NCBI RefSeq assembly: GCF_000463075.2
Contig: NZ_AVAQ01000001.1
Coordinates: 372,001 to 436,000 of the forward strand
Reading direction: 5' to 3'
Length of the DNA: 64,000 nt
Source: Lactiplantibacillus plantarum EGD-AQ4
GTDB lineage: Bacteria > Bacillota > Bacilli > Lactobacillales > Lactobacillaceae
This document shows, one piece after another, positions 8,241 to 17,217 of the stretch; position 1 is the stretch's first letter, and each line of letters opens with the position of its first letter. The translations under genes were made by a program, and so were the position numbers. A model generated the notes under the pieces. The model made no database searches and was not told where the DNA came from. It worked only from the letters and a program-made list of their open reading frames with translations.

Positions 8241-9134
8241 TTATACGGGTTTATGGACGATGAGGTCAAACCGGTCGGCCAAGTAATTCAGTTCAATCGG
8301 CAGCTTAAGGGCCGGATCGCCATCGATTCGCGTGGTGACGGCCTGCCCACTGACGCTGCTGATTCGGACGTCGGTCGCGGTAAGTTGGGTGATTGATTTA
8401 GAGTCTTGCAGGTTGCCCGTCCAAGCAAACCACAAATATGGCAACACTTGCCGCCAGCCGATATTATTGAGCAAGCTGAGATGCATTTTCCCAGGAGCTG
8501 AGGCGCTGTAAGTGTGTCCACCAACGGACTTGGTCGTGGTAATCAAACAGAACCAGGTTTTAAGCGTGCGACTGCCAGCGTGCTTGAATTGATAGCGAAT
8601 CGGTAGCGATTTATTTTTACCGATATGCTTGATAGCTCGGTAAAGATAACTGAGTTTGCCAAAGCGCTGTTTTTCAGTCTGCCGCACCTCATTTGAAATG
8701 TCGGCTAAGTTGCCAAACGTCAGTGAACTGACCACCGCGCGCCGTTGGTTACAAGCTAAAATACCAACCGATTGGAGTGCCGGTCGTTGACAAATCAGGT
8801 CGATGGCAGCCGTGGGATCAGTAGGTAAGTGGTAGCGCGTCGCAAAATTATTGACGGTCCCCATCGGAATCACGCCAATTTGAATACTGGCATTGGCTTG
8901 TAATAAGGCTGTCATTGCGACGTTCAAGGTGCCATCACCGCCGATAATAATCAGGGCCGACAACTGTGGCAAAGTTTGTTTAATGAGGGCAATTGCCCGT
9001 GGAATACCCGGTGTCGTCAGAAGTTGTGTTTGAATGTGGTGTTTGGCCAACGCTTGAGCAGCTTGATGGGCGACCGTCGCAGCCTGACCCTGACCAGCTT
9101 GACCGTTATAAAATATTCCATATGTTATCGACAT
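8241..9134 (-). CDS. YegS/DagK-type lipid kinase
   Basis: 297 aa from ATG 9134, chosen for GAGGTG six bases upstream. The diacylglycerol-kinase catalytic domain is clear: IIIGGDGTLNVAMTAL (GGDGT nucleotide loop), VIPMGTVNNFATRYHLP (substrate loop), and a C-terminal ISSVSGQAVTTRIDGDPAL strand. These soluble enzymes phosphorylate diacylglycerol or related lipids at the membrane, feeding phosphatidate back to lipid and lipoteichoic acid turnover. The exact lipid substrate cannot be read from sequence. Confidence 0.88.
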   Translation of the reverse strand: MSITYGIFYNGQAGQGQAATVAHQAAQALAKHHIQTQLLTTPGIPRAIALIKQTLPQLSALIIIGGDGTLNVAMTALLQANASIQIGVIPMGTVNNFATRYHLPTDPTAAIDLICQRPALQSVGILACNQRRAVVSSLTFGNLADISNEVRQTEKQRFGKLSYLYRAIKHIGKNKSLPIRYQFKHAGSRTLKTWFCLITTTKSVGGHTYSASAPGKMHLSLLNNIGWRQVLPYLWFAWTGNLQDSKSITQLTATDVRISSVSGQAVTTRIDGDPALKLPIELNYLADRFDLIVHKPV

Positions 9135-9329
9135 GATAAGCACCTCGCAATTGTGATTTTTAGAAATTCTGATGACCTAAGTATACCCTGACACCAAATT
9201 CAAATGGAAATAAAACACCTATTTGGCACGGTTATCACTGGTAATGAGCGTTTTGATTGCTCCACGCAAAAATTATGGTTATGATAACTTCAATCGATAA
9301 AATATATTGCAAATTGGGAAGTGATTAAC

Positions 9330-9584
9330 ATGCCATGGTTAGCGGCAGTCTTGATGGGGTTAACGGTCGGCGTTATTACAAATGCCGTGGGAACTCATGA
9401 CCGGCGACAAGCACGTGTTCATTTGATTTTAGGTGTTGCTGGTGCGGTAGTCGGTCAATGGTTGTTCAACAGCTTTGGACCAGGAATCGCCGGAATGAGA
9501 CTACTGCCAGTCGTCGGGAGTGCGGTCACGTTGATTGTTGTGGGAACCGTTTTGATGCAACTACGACGGTTCCGGCAATCATAA
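9330..9584 (+). CDS. GlsB/YeaQ/YmgE-type small membrane protein
   Basis: 84 aa from ATG 9330 with GGGAAG upstream. Three hydrophobic segments and a Gly-rich GVAGAVVGQWLFNSFGPGI motif match the transglycosylase-associated (YeaQ/YmgE) family of stress-related small membrane proteins. First of a three-gene cluster with the 40-aa peptide at 9630 and a paralogue at 9770. Confidence 0.8.
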   Translation: MPWLAAVLMGLTVGVITNAVGTHDRRQARVHLILGVAGAVVGQWLFNSFGPGIAGMRLLPVVGSAVTLIVVGTVLMQLRRFRQS

Positions 9585-9629
9585 TTCTCAATCAAGGTTG
9601 AATTTTTTAGACGAGTGGAGGTGGCAACG

Positions 9630-9752
9630 ATGTCAAAGAAAATTAAACGGCGCGGACCTGGTTTATGGGGTAAATTATCCTTAATCATTGCGATTGGACA
9701 ATTAGGCTTGACCATTTATCGTGAAGTGCGCCAATTCAAAGCACGGCGTTAA
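9630..9752 (+). CDS. 40-residue membrane peptide between two YeaQ-like genes
   Basis: ATG 9630 follows GTGGAGGTGG. The product begins MSKKIKRRGPGLWGK, crosses the membrane once (LSLIIAIGQLGLTIY) and ends with a basic tail (REVRQFKARR). The Lys/Arg-rich flanks on both sides of one helix, the good ribosome site and the operon position (17 bases before the next start) argue for a real gene. No family recognised. Confidence 0.65.
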   Translation: MSKKIKRRGPGLWGKLSLIIAIGQLGLTIYREVRQFKARR

Positions 9753-9769
9753 GTGAGGAGGTGGCTGCC

Positions 9770-10021
9770 ATGCATTGGTTATGGGTGATGCTAGTCGGTG
9801 CCGCAATCGGCGCTTTTGCCGGTGCCATCGTCAGTCCGGAACGTTCATTCAGTTGGATTGGACACATCTTGGCTGGGCTAATTGGCGCGTGTCTTGGTAA
9901 AGTACTAATTGGGCCAATGGGGCCAGAGTTCGCTGGTATGGCAGTCTTTCCAGCAGCGATTGGGGCACTAGTGATTGTGCTGATGATGGTCACGCTGAGC
10001 TACTGGGCGCACGCCCGTTGA
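9770..10021 (+). CDS. GlsB/YeaQ/YmgE-type small membrane protein, second copy
   Basis: 83 aa from ATG 9770, six bases after GAGGAGGTGG. It has the same three-helix Gly-rich plan as the gene at 9330 (MLVGAAIGAFAGAIVSPERS, LIGACLGKVLIGPMGPEFAG). Last gene of the cluster; the CsbD gene converges on it. Likely envelope stress function by family. Confidence 0.82.
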   Translation: MHWLWVMLVGAAIGAFAGAIVSPERSFSWIGHILAGLIGACLGKVLIGPMGPEFAGMAVFPAAIGALVIVLMMVTLSYWAHAR

Positions 10022-10153
10022 AACAGTGCGTGATATTGTTGTCAGATGCAAAGTTAGTGCTAGCCACAATTCAGTGTGGGTCAATCAATCGATTGGTCCA
10101 CATTTTTTTGCATTTTCTAGCTGCCAATACCGGATTAATGTTCAAAACATAAA

Positions 10154-10187
10154 AAACGTGCACCAGCCGCTAAGCCAGTCCACGTTT
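10154..10187 (-). terminator. Terminator of the CsbD gene
   Basis: AAACGTG pairs with CACGTTT, and a run of T follows on the reverse strand. Confidence 0.55.
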
Positions 10188-10205
10188 GCGCCGTGCCCAC
10201 GACGA

Positions 10206-10430
10206 TTAATGGTCGTCAGATTTTTGCTTTAATTTTTCCTTAGCTTCATCGACGGCACCTTTCACCGTGTCTTCAGCGTCGGCCAATTTATCCTTTGCTT
10301 TTCCCATCAAAGATTGCGTTTTACCCTGTGCTTCACGCGCACGGTCCCCGGTTACCTTACCTTCGACTTCTTTGGCCTTACCACTCACTTGGTCTTTCTT
10401 GCTGTCGAACTTCTTGTTAACATCAGTCAT
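10206..10430 (-). CDS. CsbD-family stress protein
   Basis: 74 aa from ATG 10430, preceded by AGGAGGCG. Highly charged and lacking aromatic residues apart from one Phe. KKFDSKKDQVSGKAKEVEGK and DKLADAEDTVKGAVDEAKEK are typical of CsbD, a small general-stress protein of unknown mechanism. Its location beside the YeaQ-like and UspA genes fits a stress cluster. Confidence 0.9.
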   Translation of the reverse strand: MTDVNKKFDSKKDQVSGKAKEVEGKVTGDRAREAQGKTQSLMGKAKDKLADAEDTVKGAVDEAKEKLKQKSDDH

Positions 10431-10506
10431 AAATAACGCCTCCTGTATAAGAATTACCCTTAGTTTGCTATAAGCGCTCATAAAAGGCAACCGATATGCA
10501 CAGGTG

Positions 10507-10773
10507 TTATAACCACTCTGTTAAAAATGCAATCAACAGGGCGGCAAAATTAAGTAACCAGACTGATTGGCGCTGGTTTAAAGCAATTTCCGGATGATGA
10601 GTCAGTACGATGGCATTGCATAAAACGAGGCCCGTCACGAGGGCGCTTAATCCGTAATTCGAGGTGACTAGCAATCGATTGTTGGCAATGCCGGCCCAGT
10701 GGGTTAAGGCGAGTAATAAATTGAAAAAACAGCTAATGATGATACCAAAACGTAATGAATTGAGTGCACGCAT
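10507..10773 (-). CDS. Hypothetical three-helix membrane protein
   Basis: 88 aa from ATG 10773, chosen for AAGGAGG eight bases upstream. Three hydrophobic segments (residues ~8-25, ~35-55, ~70-86). MRALNSLRFGIIISCFFNLL opens the first helix. I do not recognise a family. Monocistronic. Confidence 0.6.
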   Translation of the reverse strand: MRALNSLRFGIIISCFFNLLLALTHWAGIANNRLLVTSNYGLSALVTGLVLCNAIVLTHHPEIALNQRQSVWLLNFAALLIAFLTEWL

Positions 10774-10904
10774 GCTCGGATCCTCCTTGTTCACTGTTCA
10801 GTGATAGGAAGAAGGTACACCCGTGGCACTATGAAAGCGTCTGGTAAGTTCCATTCGGATAGTGACGAAACTAAGTCGGGGAATCTAATCGACCATCGCC
10901 TTGA

Positions 10905-11000
10905 ATGAAACGAGTCAGCTAGCTTAACTGTTCGTCCGCTGGCTGTGCGTATGGAGTCAGCCGACAACGCAAAACGCGTCTGCCGTCGATTTGAACTCAG
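10905..11000 (+). repeat. Partial, decayed copy of the ~1-kb RNA repeat
   Basis: CTGTTCGTC, then GTCAGCCGACAACGC, then GTCGATTTGAACTCA occur in the same order as in the 5' part of the two large units at 43611 and 56330. The rest of the unit is absent. A reverse-strand ORF across it is probably spurious. Confidence 0.45.
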
Positions 11001-11044
11001 AGCAGGAACGCCTTGCTTAACGTGTTCTTTCATGCTCAGTCGAC

Positions 11045-11088
11045 AAAAAAAGTCCCGCCATTCAAATTAACTTGAATGGCGAGACTAG
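11045..11088 (-). terminator. Terminator of pepD
   Basis: On the reverse strand CGCCATTCAAG pairs with TTGAATGGCG and is followed by a seven-T run. Confidence 0.8.
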
Positions 11089-11159
11089 TTGGACCAATCC
11101 GCCTGTCCGGAGATGATGTCAGGCGGTACCCGTGCTGGTAAAACAATTGAAAGGGCGAA

Positions 11160-12599
11160 TTAGAGATTTAAATCCGTATTGTAATTGAGTGGTGACATGT
11201 CAGTACTTTCAGTAATCAAATCAGCTGCCAGTGCCTGCATCGCGTTCAGGGCAATGTCTGCGGCTGTTTGGTTCGCTGCAGTTAAGGCTGCCGTTAAGTC
11301 ATCACCCGTCAGTTGACTGACCTGTTCGTCGGTCGTAATCAGGTGATGGCCAAGTTTGATAGCGAGTTCCTTTTGAACCGTTTGTAAGGCATCGTGCAAG
11401 TCATGGTAATGCGCGTCGACTAGCACGCCGACATGCTTATAAACCCAGTAAGCGGATGTTGGGTCGTATTTAGCAGTGGCTACCTGGTAAGCGGCCGGCG
11501 TATCAGTAGCGCCCGCGTAGAATGGGACGTAGACGCTCTCGGCGGCCACGCCCATGGCTAACCAGTGAATGCCACGCTGTGTGACAGGCAAATCAGGCCG
11601 CAACTGCAAGACGTGTGATTCTTGTGTCTTAGCGAGGCTGATTGGGCGATACTGATGTTTTTCAGCATCAGAACCGTTGCCGACTGGGTCAAACGGGGTG
11701 CCTTGATAATGTGACGCCAGGTAGTCCCGGACTTGATCGATATGGATCAAGCCGTCCGCGCGTTGAATGAACGGCAGGTCAAAGGATTCGGGTGCTTGTT
11801 CAACGCTCGGTGTGAAGCAGCGCTGACCATACCACACGCGTGGGGTATTATAGTAGCGGTCTGAGAGGTCGGCAGTGCCAAATACTTCTCGGAAATTGAG
11901 GCCATTATCCATCGAAGCCAGCTGGTGATCAAGCACAAAATTACGAATGTTTTTCGCATAAAGATAATTATCATGGTCACTGAAGTCGATTTCTTGAATC
12001 GCCAGTTGATTGGCGACGACGGCGTATGCATCGTCTGGGATCCGTTGTGCGACCCAGTAATGTCCAGCGCCCGTTTCCATATACCACACTTCGTTGACGT
12101 CACTAAAGAGGATGCCGTTGGTTTCGTATGTGCCATAGGTTTCGATAATATGCCCGAGGCGTTCAACCCCTTCACGTGCAGAGTGAATATAGGGGAGCGT
12201 CACGGTGACCATCGCTTCTTCACCGATGCCGTCCGTGACGTAGGGATCCGCTGCGAGCACGCGGGTATTGCAGTAAGCACTCTCGGTTGCGCTCATGGCC
12301 ACGCCGTATTCGTTGATCCCGTCTTCTTCGAATAACCCGTACTTGCTCGTCCATTCAGGGGTAGCCGTATACTTGGCCCGAATCTTGGGCAGCGTCATTT
12401 TAAACGGATGCTCGGCATCACTGGATTCAAATGACTGGGGTTCATCGAATTCGCGGTGTGGGTGAACGACGAATTTTTTCGCCCAGGCTGCGCGGGAGTC
12501 TTCATTGCGGCCAATCATGGTCGAACCATCCGCAGTCGCATTCTTGCCCACTAAAATACTGGTACAGGCAGAATAGGGGTTAAACTGATGAGTCAGCAT
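11160..12599 (-). CDS. pepD: C69-family dipeptidase
   Basis: 479 aa. A short N-terminal stretch precedes CTSILVGKNATADGSTMIGR, where the Cys is the N-terminal nucleophile expected after self-processing. NEDSRAAWAKKFVVHPH and the later DVNEVWYMETGAGHYWVAQR are typical of lactobacillar dipeptidase A. The enzyme hydrolyses dipeptides in the cytosol to supply amino acids. Monocistronic with a strong terminator. High confidence in family; the exact PepD paralogue is not resolved. Confidence 0.92.
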   Translation of the reverse strand: MLTHQFNPYSACTSILVGKNATADGSTMIGRNEDSRAAWAKKFVVHPHREFDEPQSFESSDAEHPFKMTLPKIRAKYTATPEWTSKYGLFEEDGINEYGVAMSATESAYCNTRVLAADPYVTDGIGEEAMVTVTLPYIHSAREGVERLGHIIETYGTYETNGILFSDVNEVWYMETGAGHYWVAQRIPDDAYAVVANQLAIQEIDFSDHDNYLYAKNIRNFVLDHQLASMDNGLNFREVFGTADLSDRYYNTPRVWYGQRCFTPSVEQAPESFDLPFIQRADGLIHIDQVRDYLASHYQGTPFDPVGNGSDAEKHQYRPISLAKTQESHVLQLRPDLPVTQRGIHWLAMGVAAESVYVPFYAGATDTPAAYQVATAKYDPTSAYWVYKHVGVLVDAHYHDLHDALQTVQKELAIKLGHHLITTDEQVSQLTGDDLTAALTAANQTAADIALNAMQALAADLITESTDMSPLNYNTDLNL

Positions 12600-13064
12600 A
12601 AAATTCCTTCTTTCTCGGCTTCCTAACAGGTGGTCGCCGATAACTAATTATCGTGTCGCTGGTGGCCCTGGTAAAAATTGGGCGAACCAAGCTGACAAGA
12701 TTTTGATTAAATTAATTTTAGCATGTTTGACGCTGATTGGGGTGGTTGGGATTTCGTTTGCTGCCCTGTGGTGTCAAAATGCGGTGTCAAAACGAGGGCT
12801 TGCCTGTACAGTGTTGAGGCATTAAAACGAGTGACGGTTGAGGAGATCGGCAGTGTCGCCGTCGCATTGTAAGGGCCTCCCAGTGTAACGTGAAAATGTC
12901 AAATTTGAGCAATCGAATTGATGGTGTCCACGCCTGCTGTCTCATGCCAGATGTCGGTTGAGAAAAAGTTTCTGCCAACCACGATGTCGCGGCTTGCAAT
13001 CCCGTTAAGATTAAAGTAAGATTAAAACATTCGAAAATAATCATCAGAATAGGAGCGTGGCCCC
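12600..13064. other. Intergenic region between pepD and the tautomerase gene
   Basis: About 465 bases. It must contain the reverse-strand pepD promoter and the forward promoter of the tautomerase gene. A forward frame encodes a hydrophobic stretch at ~12690-12770 but has no start codon or ribosome site. Nothing else recognised. Confidence 0.4.
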
Positions 13065-13259
13065 ATGCCAATCGTACACATTGATTTAATTGCTGGTCGT
13101 TCACAAGAACAACTCAAAAACTTAGTTAAAGACGTGACCGACGCAGTTAGCAAGAATACCGGTGCACCCGCAGAACACATTCACGTGATTTTAAGTGAAA
13201 TGCAGAAAAATCGCTATAGTGTTGGTGGTGTCCTCAAGAGCGACGAAGAAGCAGAATAG
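13065..13259 (+). CDS. 4-oxalocrotonate tautomerase family protein
   Basis: 64 aa, the usual length. It starts [20 protein letters not shown]: Pro-1, exposed after Met removal, is the catalytic base of this family, and the beta-alpha-beta pattern is preserved. Members isomerise enols of 2-oxo acids, but the physiological substrate in lactobacilli is unknown. A terminator separates it from lysA. Confidence 0.9.
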   Translation: MPIVHIDLIAGRSQEQLKNLVKDVTDAVSKNTGAPAEHIHVILSEMQKNRYSVGGVLKSDEEAE

Positions 13260-13268
13260 GTTATGGAT

Positions 13269-13304
13269 TGCCGGACCGGTCGCATGACACGGCCGGCATT
13301 TTTT
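13269..13304 (+). terminator. Terminator after the tautomerase gene
   Basis: TGCCGG and CCGGCA form a stem with further G-C pairs inside, followed by TTTTTT. Confidence 0.7.
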
Positions 13305-13337
13305 AAATGATGGCATTTGGGGAAGGTAGGTTAAACA

Positions 13338-14663
13338 GTGAACGAACAAATTAAGACGGATGATTTAAACGCGGTGCACCATTTAATGGTCGGCGGCGTC
13401 GATACCTTGGATTTAGCGGCACAATACCAGACACCGCTATACGTTTATGATACGGGCGCGATTCGAGCCGAAATCGCGGCCTTTAAGCAGGTCTTTGAGA
13501 CCAATCAGGTGGATTATCAAATCAGCTATGCTAGCAAGGCGTTCGCGACGGTGGCGATGTATCAATTGATTGCGCAGGAGCAGATTCATTGTGACGTCGT
13601 GTCTGGTGGTGAGCTGTACACGGCCCAACAAGCGAAGTTTCCGATGGCTAACATCACATTCCATGGTAATAATAAATCACTTGCCGAATTGACGCAGGCG
13701 CTGGACTGTGGTGTTGGGACCATCGTCGTCGATAATTTTGATGAATTGCAACAATTGACGACGCTGACGAACCAGCGCCAACAGCTGACGACGATCATGT
13801 TACGAATTGCCCCTGGTATTTCAGCGCACACCCATGATTATATCTCGACCGGTCAGGAAGACTCGAAGTTTGGCTTTGACTTAAATAGTGGCCAGGCAGA
13901 TACCGCGGTGCAACAGGCCCAAGCAGCACCATATTTGAACTTAGTCGGGATTCACTGTCATATTGGTTCTCAAATCTTTGAACTGAATGGGTTTGAAATG
14001 ATCGTCGACAAATTGGTCGATGTGTTTGCACGTTGGCAGGCGACCCTTGGGTTTTATCCCCGTATCATGAATGTCGGCGGTGGTTTTGGCGTGAAGTATA
14101 CGGCGGCCGACCATCCGCTTCAACCCACGGACTTCGTGGATGCAATCGTCAAGGAAACGTTGGCACAGACGCAGGCGCACGATGTTCCAATGCTTGAGAT
14201 TTGGATCGAACCTGGCCGTTCACTCGTTGCGCAGGCTGGCATGACGCTCTACACGATTGGCGATTCCAAGGATATTCCAGGTATTCGTAAGTACCTCTCC
14301 GTTGACGGGGGGATGGGCGATAATATTCGACCAGCGCTGTACGAGGCGGAATACGAGGCGGTCCTCGCTAAAGATCCCACTTTACCAGCTGAGCAGGTTG
14401 CTTCGATTGCCGGTAAGTATTGCGAGTCGGGTGATATGCTGATCTGGAACCAGCAATTGCCAGCGACCCAGCCCGGGGATATTTTAGCGGTCTTGGACAC
14501 CGGAGCATACGGCTATGCGATGGCCAGCAATTATAACCGCAATCCGCGGCCGGCCGTCGTCTTCTGCGAAAATGGTCACAGTCAGTTAGTCGTTCAGCGG
14601 GAAAGCTATGCAGACCTGACCCGTTTAGACTTACCATTATCAGTGCCCGAAGAGACCAAATAA
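13338..14663 (+). CDS. lysA: Diaminopimelate decarboxylase
   Basis: 441 aa. This PLP enzyme converts meso-diaminopimelate to L-lysine. The PLP lysine lies in YQISYASKAFATVAMYQL, and HCHIGSQIF, GGGFGVKY, EPGRSLVAQAG and CESGDML are the expected fold-III motifs. GTG start behind GGAAGG. Monocistronic, with terminators on both sides, so regulated apart from other lysine genes, none of which are in the window. Confidence 0.95.
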   Translation: MNEQIKTDDLNAVHHLMVGGVDTLDLAAQYQTPLYVYDTGAIRAEIAAFKQVFETNQVDYQISYASKAFATVAMYQLIAQEQIHCDVVSGGELYTAQQAKFPMANITFHGNNKSLAELTQALDCGVGTIVVDNFDELQQLTTLTNQRQQLTTIMLRIAPGISAHTHDYISTGQEDSKFGFDLNSGQADTAVQQAQAAPYLNLVGIHCHIGSQIFELNGFEMIVDKLVDVFARWQATLGFYPRIMNVGGGFGVKYTAADHPLQPTDFVDAIVKETLAQTQAHDVPMLEIWIEPGRSLVAQAGMTLYTIGDSKDIPGIRKYLSVDGGMGDNIRPALYEAEYEAVLAKDPTLPAEQVASIAGKYCESGDMLIWNQQLPATQPGDILAVLDTGAYGYAMASNYNRNPRPAVVFCENGHSQLVVQRESYADLTRLDLPLSVPEETK

Positions 14664-14684
14664 GTCGAATTGAGTCCTACAATC

Positions 14685-14718
14685 AGGCGTTCTAGGCCGA
14701 GAGCTTGGAACGCCTTTT
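14685..14718 (+). terminator. Terminator of lysA
   Basis: AGGCGTTC pairs with GGAACGCCT (one base bulged) and is followed by a T-run. Confidence 0.75.
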
Positions 14719-15247
14719 GTTTATCGATTTAGTTGAGTTTAGGGGCATTGTCCAATTTAAGAATCTGGACAAGTGCCGTCAAAGAAATCCGTATGAAGCG
14801 CTTAGATTCAAATAGTCTGGATGCGCTGGTCTTCAGCGGATGGTCAGATTTTCGACCGGGACGCTTGAAATTGGCTGGTGACTCAGCCGTGAACACCCAG
14901 CAGCTGGTTTTACCTTGTTTTTAGCGTTGCTAGTGGTATATTGAGCACGAATAAGCGGTGTCCTGTAGCCAAATCGCACGATGGCGGTGCCAGCAATCTG
15001 ACTGCTTGATCGGTGCAACCAACATAACCAATCAACTTGTGTCGTTCAATCGCAACAAATTCGTTATTCGGCGGTTGTGATGTTGAACATGCGGCATTGG
15101 CCTAATTTTTGCTTAAATCCCGTGACTTTGCTTGCGTTCAGCCGTCAGTTTGTTAAAATTTGATAGTTAATGTAATCGATAAGGTTCAGGTGACACTTGT
15201 CGATGCACACCAGAAGTGATAAATAACCGGTGGGGGAGTTGTTAGAA
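14719..15247. other. Intergenic region with a possible acetyltransferase remnant
   Basis: About 530 bases without an intact gene. The reverse strand at ~14924-15074 reads EFVAIERHKLIGYVGCTDQA, which looks like the middle of a GNAT acetyltransferase, and ends at a stop. No start or remaining domain is present. The right end holds the menA promoter and ribosome site. Confidence 0.35.
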
Positions 15248-16165
15248 ATGAACAAGAAATGGCTAACTTGGCCTGTATTTTATGAGTTGACGGAGATTTA
15301 TACGGCGCCGCTCAATGTCATGTGGTTTGTCTTAGGGGTTGCCATTGCCCAGTTTCACTTAGGTACGGTGAACTGGCTCAATGTCGCCCTGTGCTTAGTG
15401 GCTGTTTTTATATTCGATTTGGCGGTCAATGTCTCCGATAATTACTATGATTACCGGCATGCGGTCGATCGTGAGGGTTACGCGCAAAATACCAATCCGA
15501 TTGGTCGGCTGAACTTGCCAGTAGCTGGCGTGGGACGACTTGCATTGAGTCTGTATTTGATCTCACTCGTGCCTGGAATTTGGCTCGTCTTGCGGACCGG
15601 CTGGTTAGTGCTGGCCCTAGGTATCTTAGGTTATCTGGTCGGTATTTTTTACACCGCTGGACCGTACCCGATCAACGCAACGCCATTATGTGAGACGGTC
15701 GTTGCGCTGTCGATTGCGTTCATGATTCAATTGACTTGTGTGGTCGTTTCGACCTATGGGCAGCATCCATTGACCTGGTCGATCGTCGGTAAGACCTTCC
15801 TGCTGTGCTTGCCGTTAACCCTGATTTTCTTCACGATCCAGCTCGCGAATAACACGGCGGACCGGGATGAAGATATTTTAAATCACCGCTATACCTTGGC
15901 TTATTATTTGGGTAAATCAGGTTCGGTACGCTTGATTCAAGCCTTTTTGATTATTGGCGGCGTGTGGCCGTTAGTGAACGTGTTGCTAGGGTTAGCGCCG
16001 TTAGTTACCATCTGGGTCGTCTTATTATTACCGATCATGTGGCAAGGCATGCGCCCATTTTTCGCGGTCCAAGATAAAAAGAAGACGTTTATTACGACGG
16101 TCAAAAGTGCGTCGTTATTCTTCGTGTTTTATCCAATTCTGTTTGTTTTGGGCACTTGGCTATAG
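15248..16165 (+). CDS. menA: UbiA-family prenyltransferase (DHNA polyprenyltransferase type)
   Basis: 305 aa from ATG 15248, with GGGGGAG upstream; a GTG at 15230 overlaps that site. About eight membrane helices. The two Asp-rich prenyl-diphosphate motifs are present: NVSDNYYDYRHAVD and NNTADRDEDILNHR. The MenA-type enzyme attaches a polyprenyl chain to 1,4-dihydroxy-2-naphthoate. No other menaquinone gene is in the window, and many lactobacilli depend on external precursor, so it may act on imported DHNA. Monocistronic. Confidence 0.82.
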   Translation: MNKKWLTWPVFYELTEIYTAPLNVMWFVLGVAIAQFHLGTVNWLNVALCLVAVFIFDLAVNVSDNYYDYRHAVDREGYAQNTNPIGRLNLPVAGVGRLALSLYLISLVPGIWLVLRTGWLVLALGILGYLVGIFYTAGPYPINATPLCETVVALSIAFMIQLTCVVVSTYGQHPLTWSIVGKTFLLCLPLTLIFFTIQLANNTADRDEDILNHRYTLAYYLGKSGSVRLIQAFLIIGGVWPLVNVLLGLAPLVTIWVVLLLPIMWQGMRPFFAVQDKKKTFITTVKSASLFFVFYPILFVLGTWL

Positions 16166-16262
16166 TGAACGGATGAATTGGGGTCAAAATTTCAAACATT
16201 TATCATGGTTATTTTGATTAAAGTGGACTATATTATTACCAGTTTATAAAATAGGGGTAAGC

Positions 16263-17036
16263 ATGATGGAAACAGAACAACGCCAGCAGCGTCGAATCAT
16301 ATTTTATCATTTGCTCGTCACGATTTTGACGCTGTGGTCGGTCGTCAACGTGATTTTATTAGCGTTCAATATCGGTGATTGGCACCTGGAAACACGCATC
16401 AGTAACGGCTTATTAGTGGTCTTTGCGGTCGATTATTTCGTGCGGCTTGCACGCTCACCTAATCGGAAGACTTTTTTGATTCATTCGGCCTTTGACTTGA
16501 TGGGGATTATTCCGATGCACCCGGTCTTTGCGCTATTTCGGCTTGGACGACTGGCGCGAATGGTCCAATATCACCATTTGTTTTGGAAGCTCGGCTGGGA
16601 CGGTAAATGGACCCATGATTTTCATCGCTTTATTTATAGTACCGGCTTTATTTATTTGTTTTCAATTAGTATTGCCATTATTGTTCTGAGCGCGCTACTA
16701 TTCTCGGTCTTTGAGCACCAGAGTTTGTCGGATTCATTGTGGTGGGCGATTACGACGGCAACGACGGTCGGCTACGGTGATGATACGCCGCATACTGCCG
16801 TCGGAAAGGTGATTGCGGTCGGTCTGATGTTTGGTGGGATTGGGTTTATTGGTTTGTTGACCAGTACGATCACGGACTTCTTCACCCAACAAGCCAGTCA
16901 AAATGTTGAACCTGAAGCGGATCCCAACGAAGACGAATTACGCCAATTGTTAGTCAAAATCGATACGTTGACGCAAAAGGTCGATCACTTGCAAAAACAG
17001 GTCAAGCGGATTGAGAAAGCCGACCGGCGTAAATGA
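16263..17036 (+). CDS. Voltage-gated-like potassium channel
   Basis: 257 aa. Six-helix ion-transport layout: S1-S4 region at residues ~10-110, with an Arg-spaced FRLGRLARMVQ segment resembling S4. The pore helix and selectivity filter TTATTVGYGD lie near residue 170, and the last helix follows. The C-terminal ~45 residues form a predicted coiled coil (LLVKIDTLTQKVDHLQKQVK) that probably assembles the tetramer. Mediates K+ flux across the membrane. Monocistronic. Confidence 0.88.
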   Translation: MMETEQRQQRRIIFYHLLVTILTLWSVVNVILLAFNIGDWHLETRISNGLLVVFAVDYFVRLARSPNRKTFLIHSAFDLMGIIPMHPVFALFRLGRLARMVQYHHLFWKLGWDGKWTHDFHRFIYSTGFIYLFSISIAIIVLSALLFSVFEHQSLSDSLWWAITTATTVGYGDDTPHTAVGKVIAVGLMFGGIGFIGLLTSTITDFFTQQASQNVEPEADPNEDELRQLLVKIDTLTQKVDHLQKQVKRIEKADRRK

Positions 17037-17217
17037 TGCGGCGGTGTAAAAAAGACTGACATTTAATTTGAAAATATGCGATATTTTTTAACGGTATTTA
17101 CTGCGTATAATGGTTCAGCGTAAAGCACACTTGTCGGTGGCTTTGCGCTTTTTTTCGGCCAAAAATCGTTATGACAAAGTCAATCACTAATTTTTGGGAC
17201 GCACGAGGGAATTAAAA

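Noticed and set aside
10791-11033. 80-codon reverse-strand ORF
   Set aside because: It lies on a fragment of the RNA repeat and has no ribosome site; composition is unlike a protein gene.
12690-12840. Forward frame encoding a hydrophobic stretch (KILIKLILACLTLIGVVGIS)
   Set aside because: No start codon or ribosome site, and it lies in the pepD promoter region.
12787-13104. 105-codon reverse-strand ORF before the tautomerase gene
   Set aside because: It overlaps the tautomerase start, has no ribosome site and no plausible protein pattern.
14733-14924. 63-codon forward ORF after lysA
   Set aside because: No ribosome site, no family resemblance, and it runs into the acetyltransferase remnant on the other strand.
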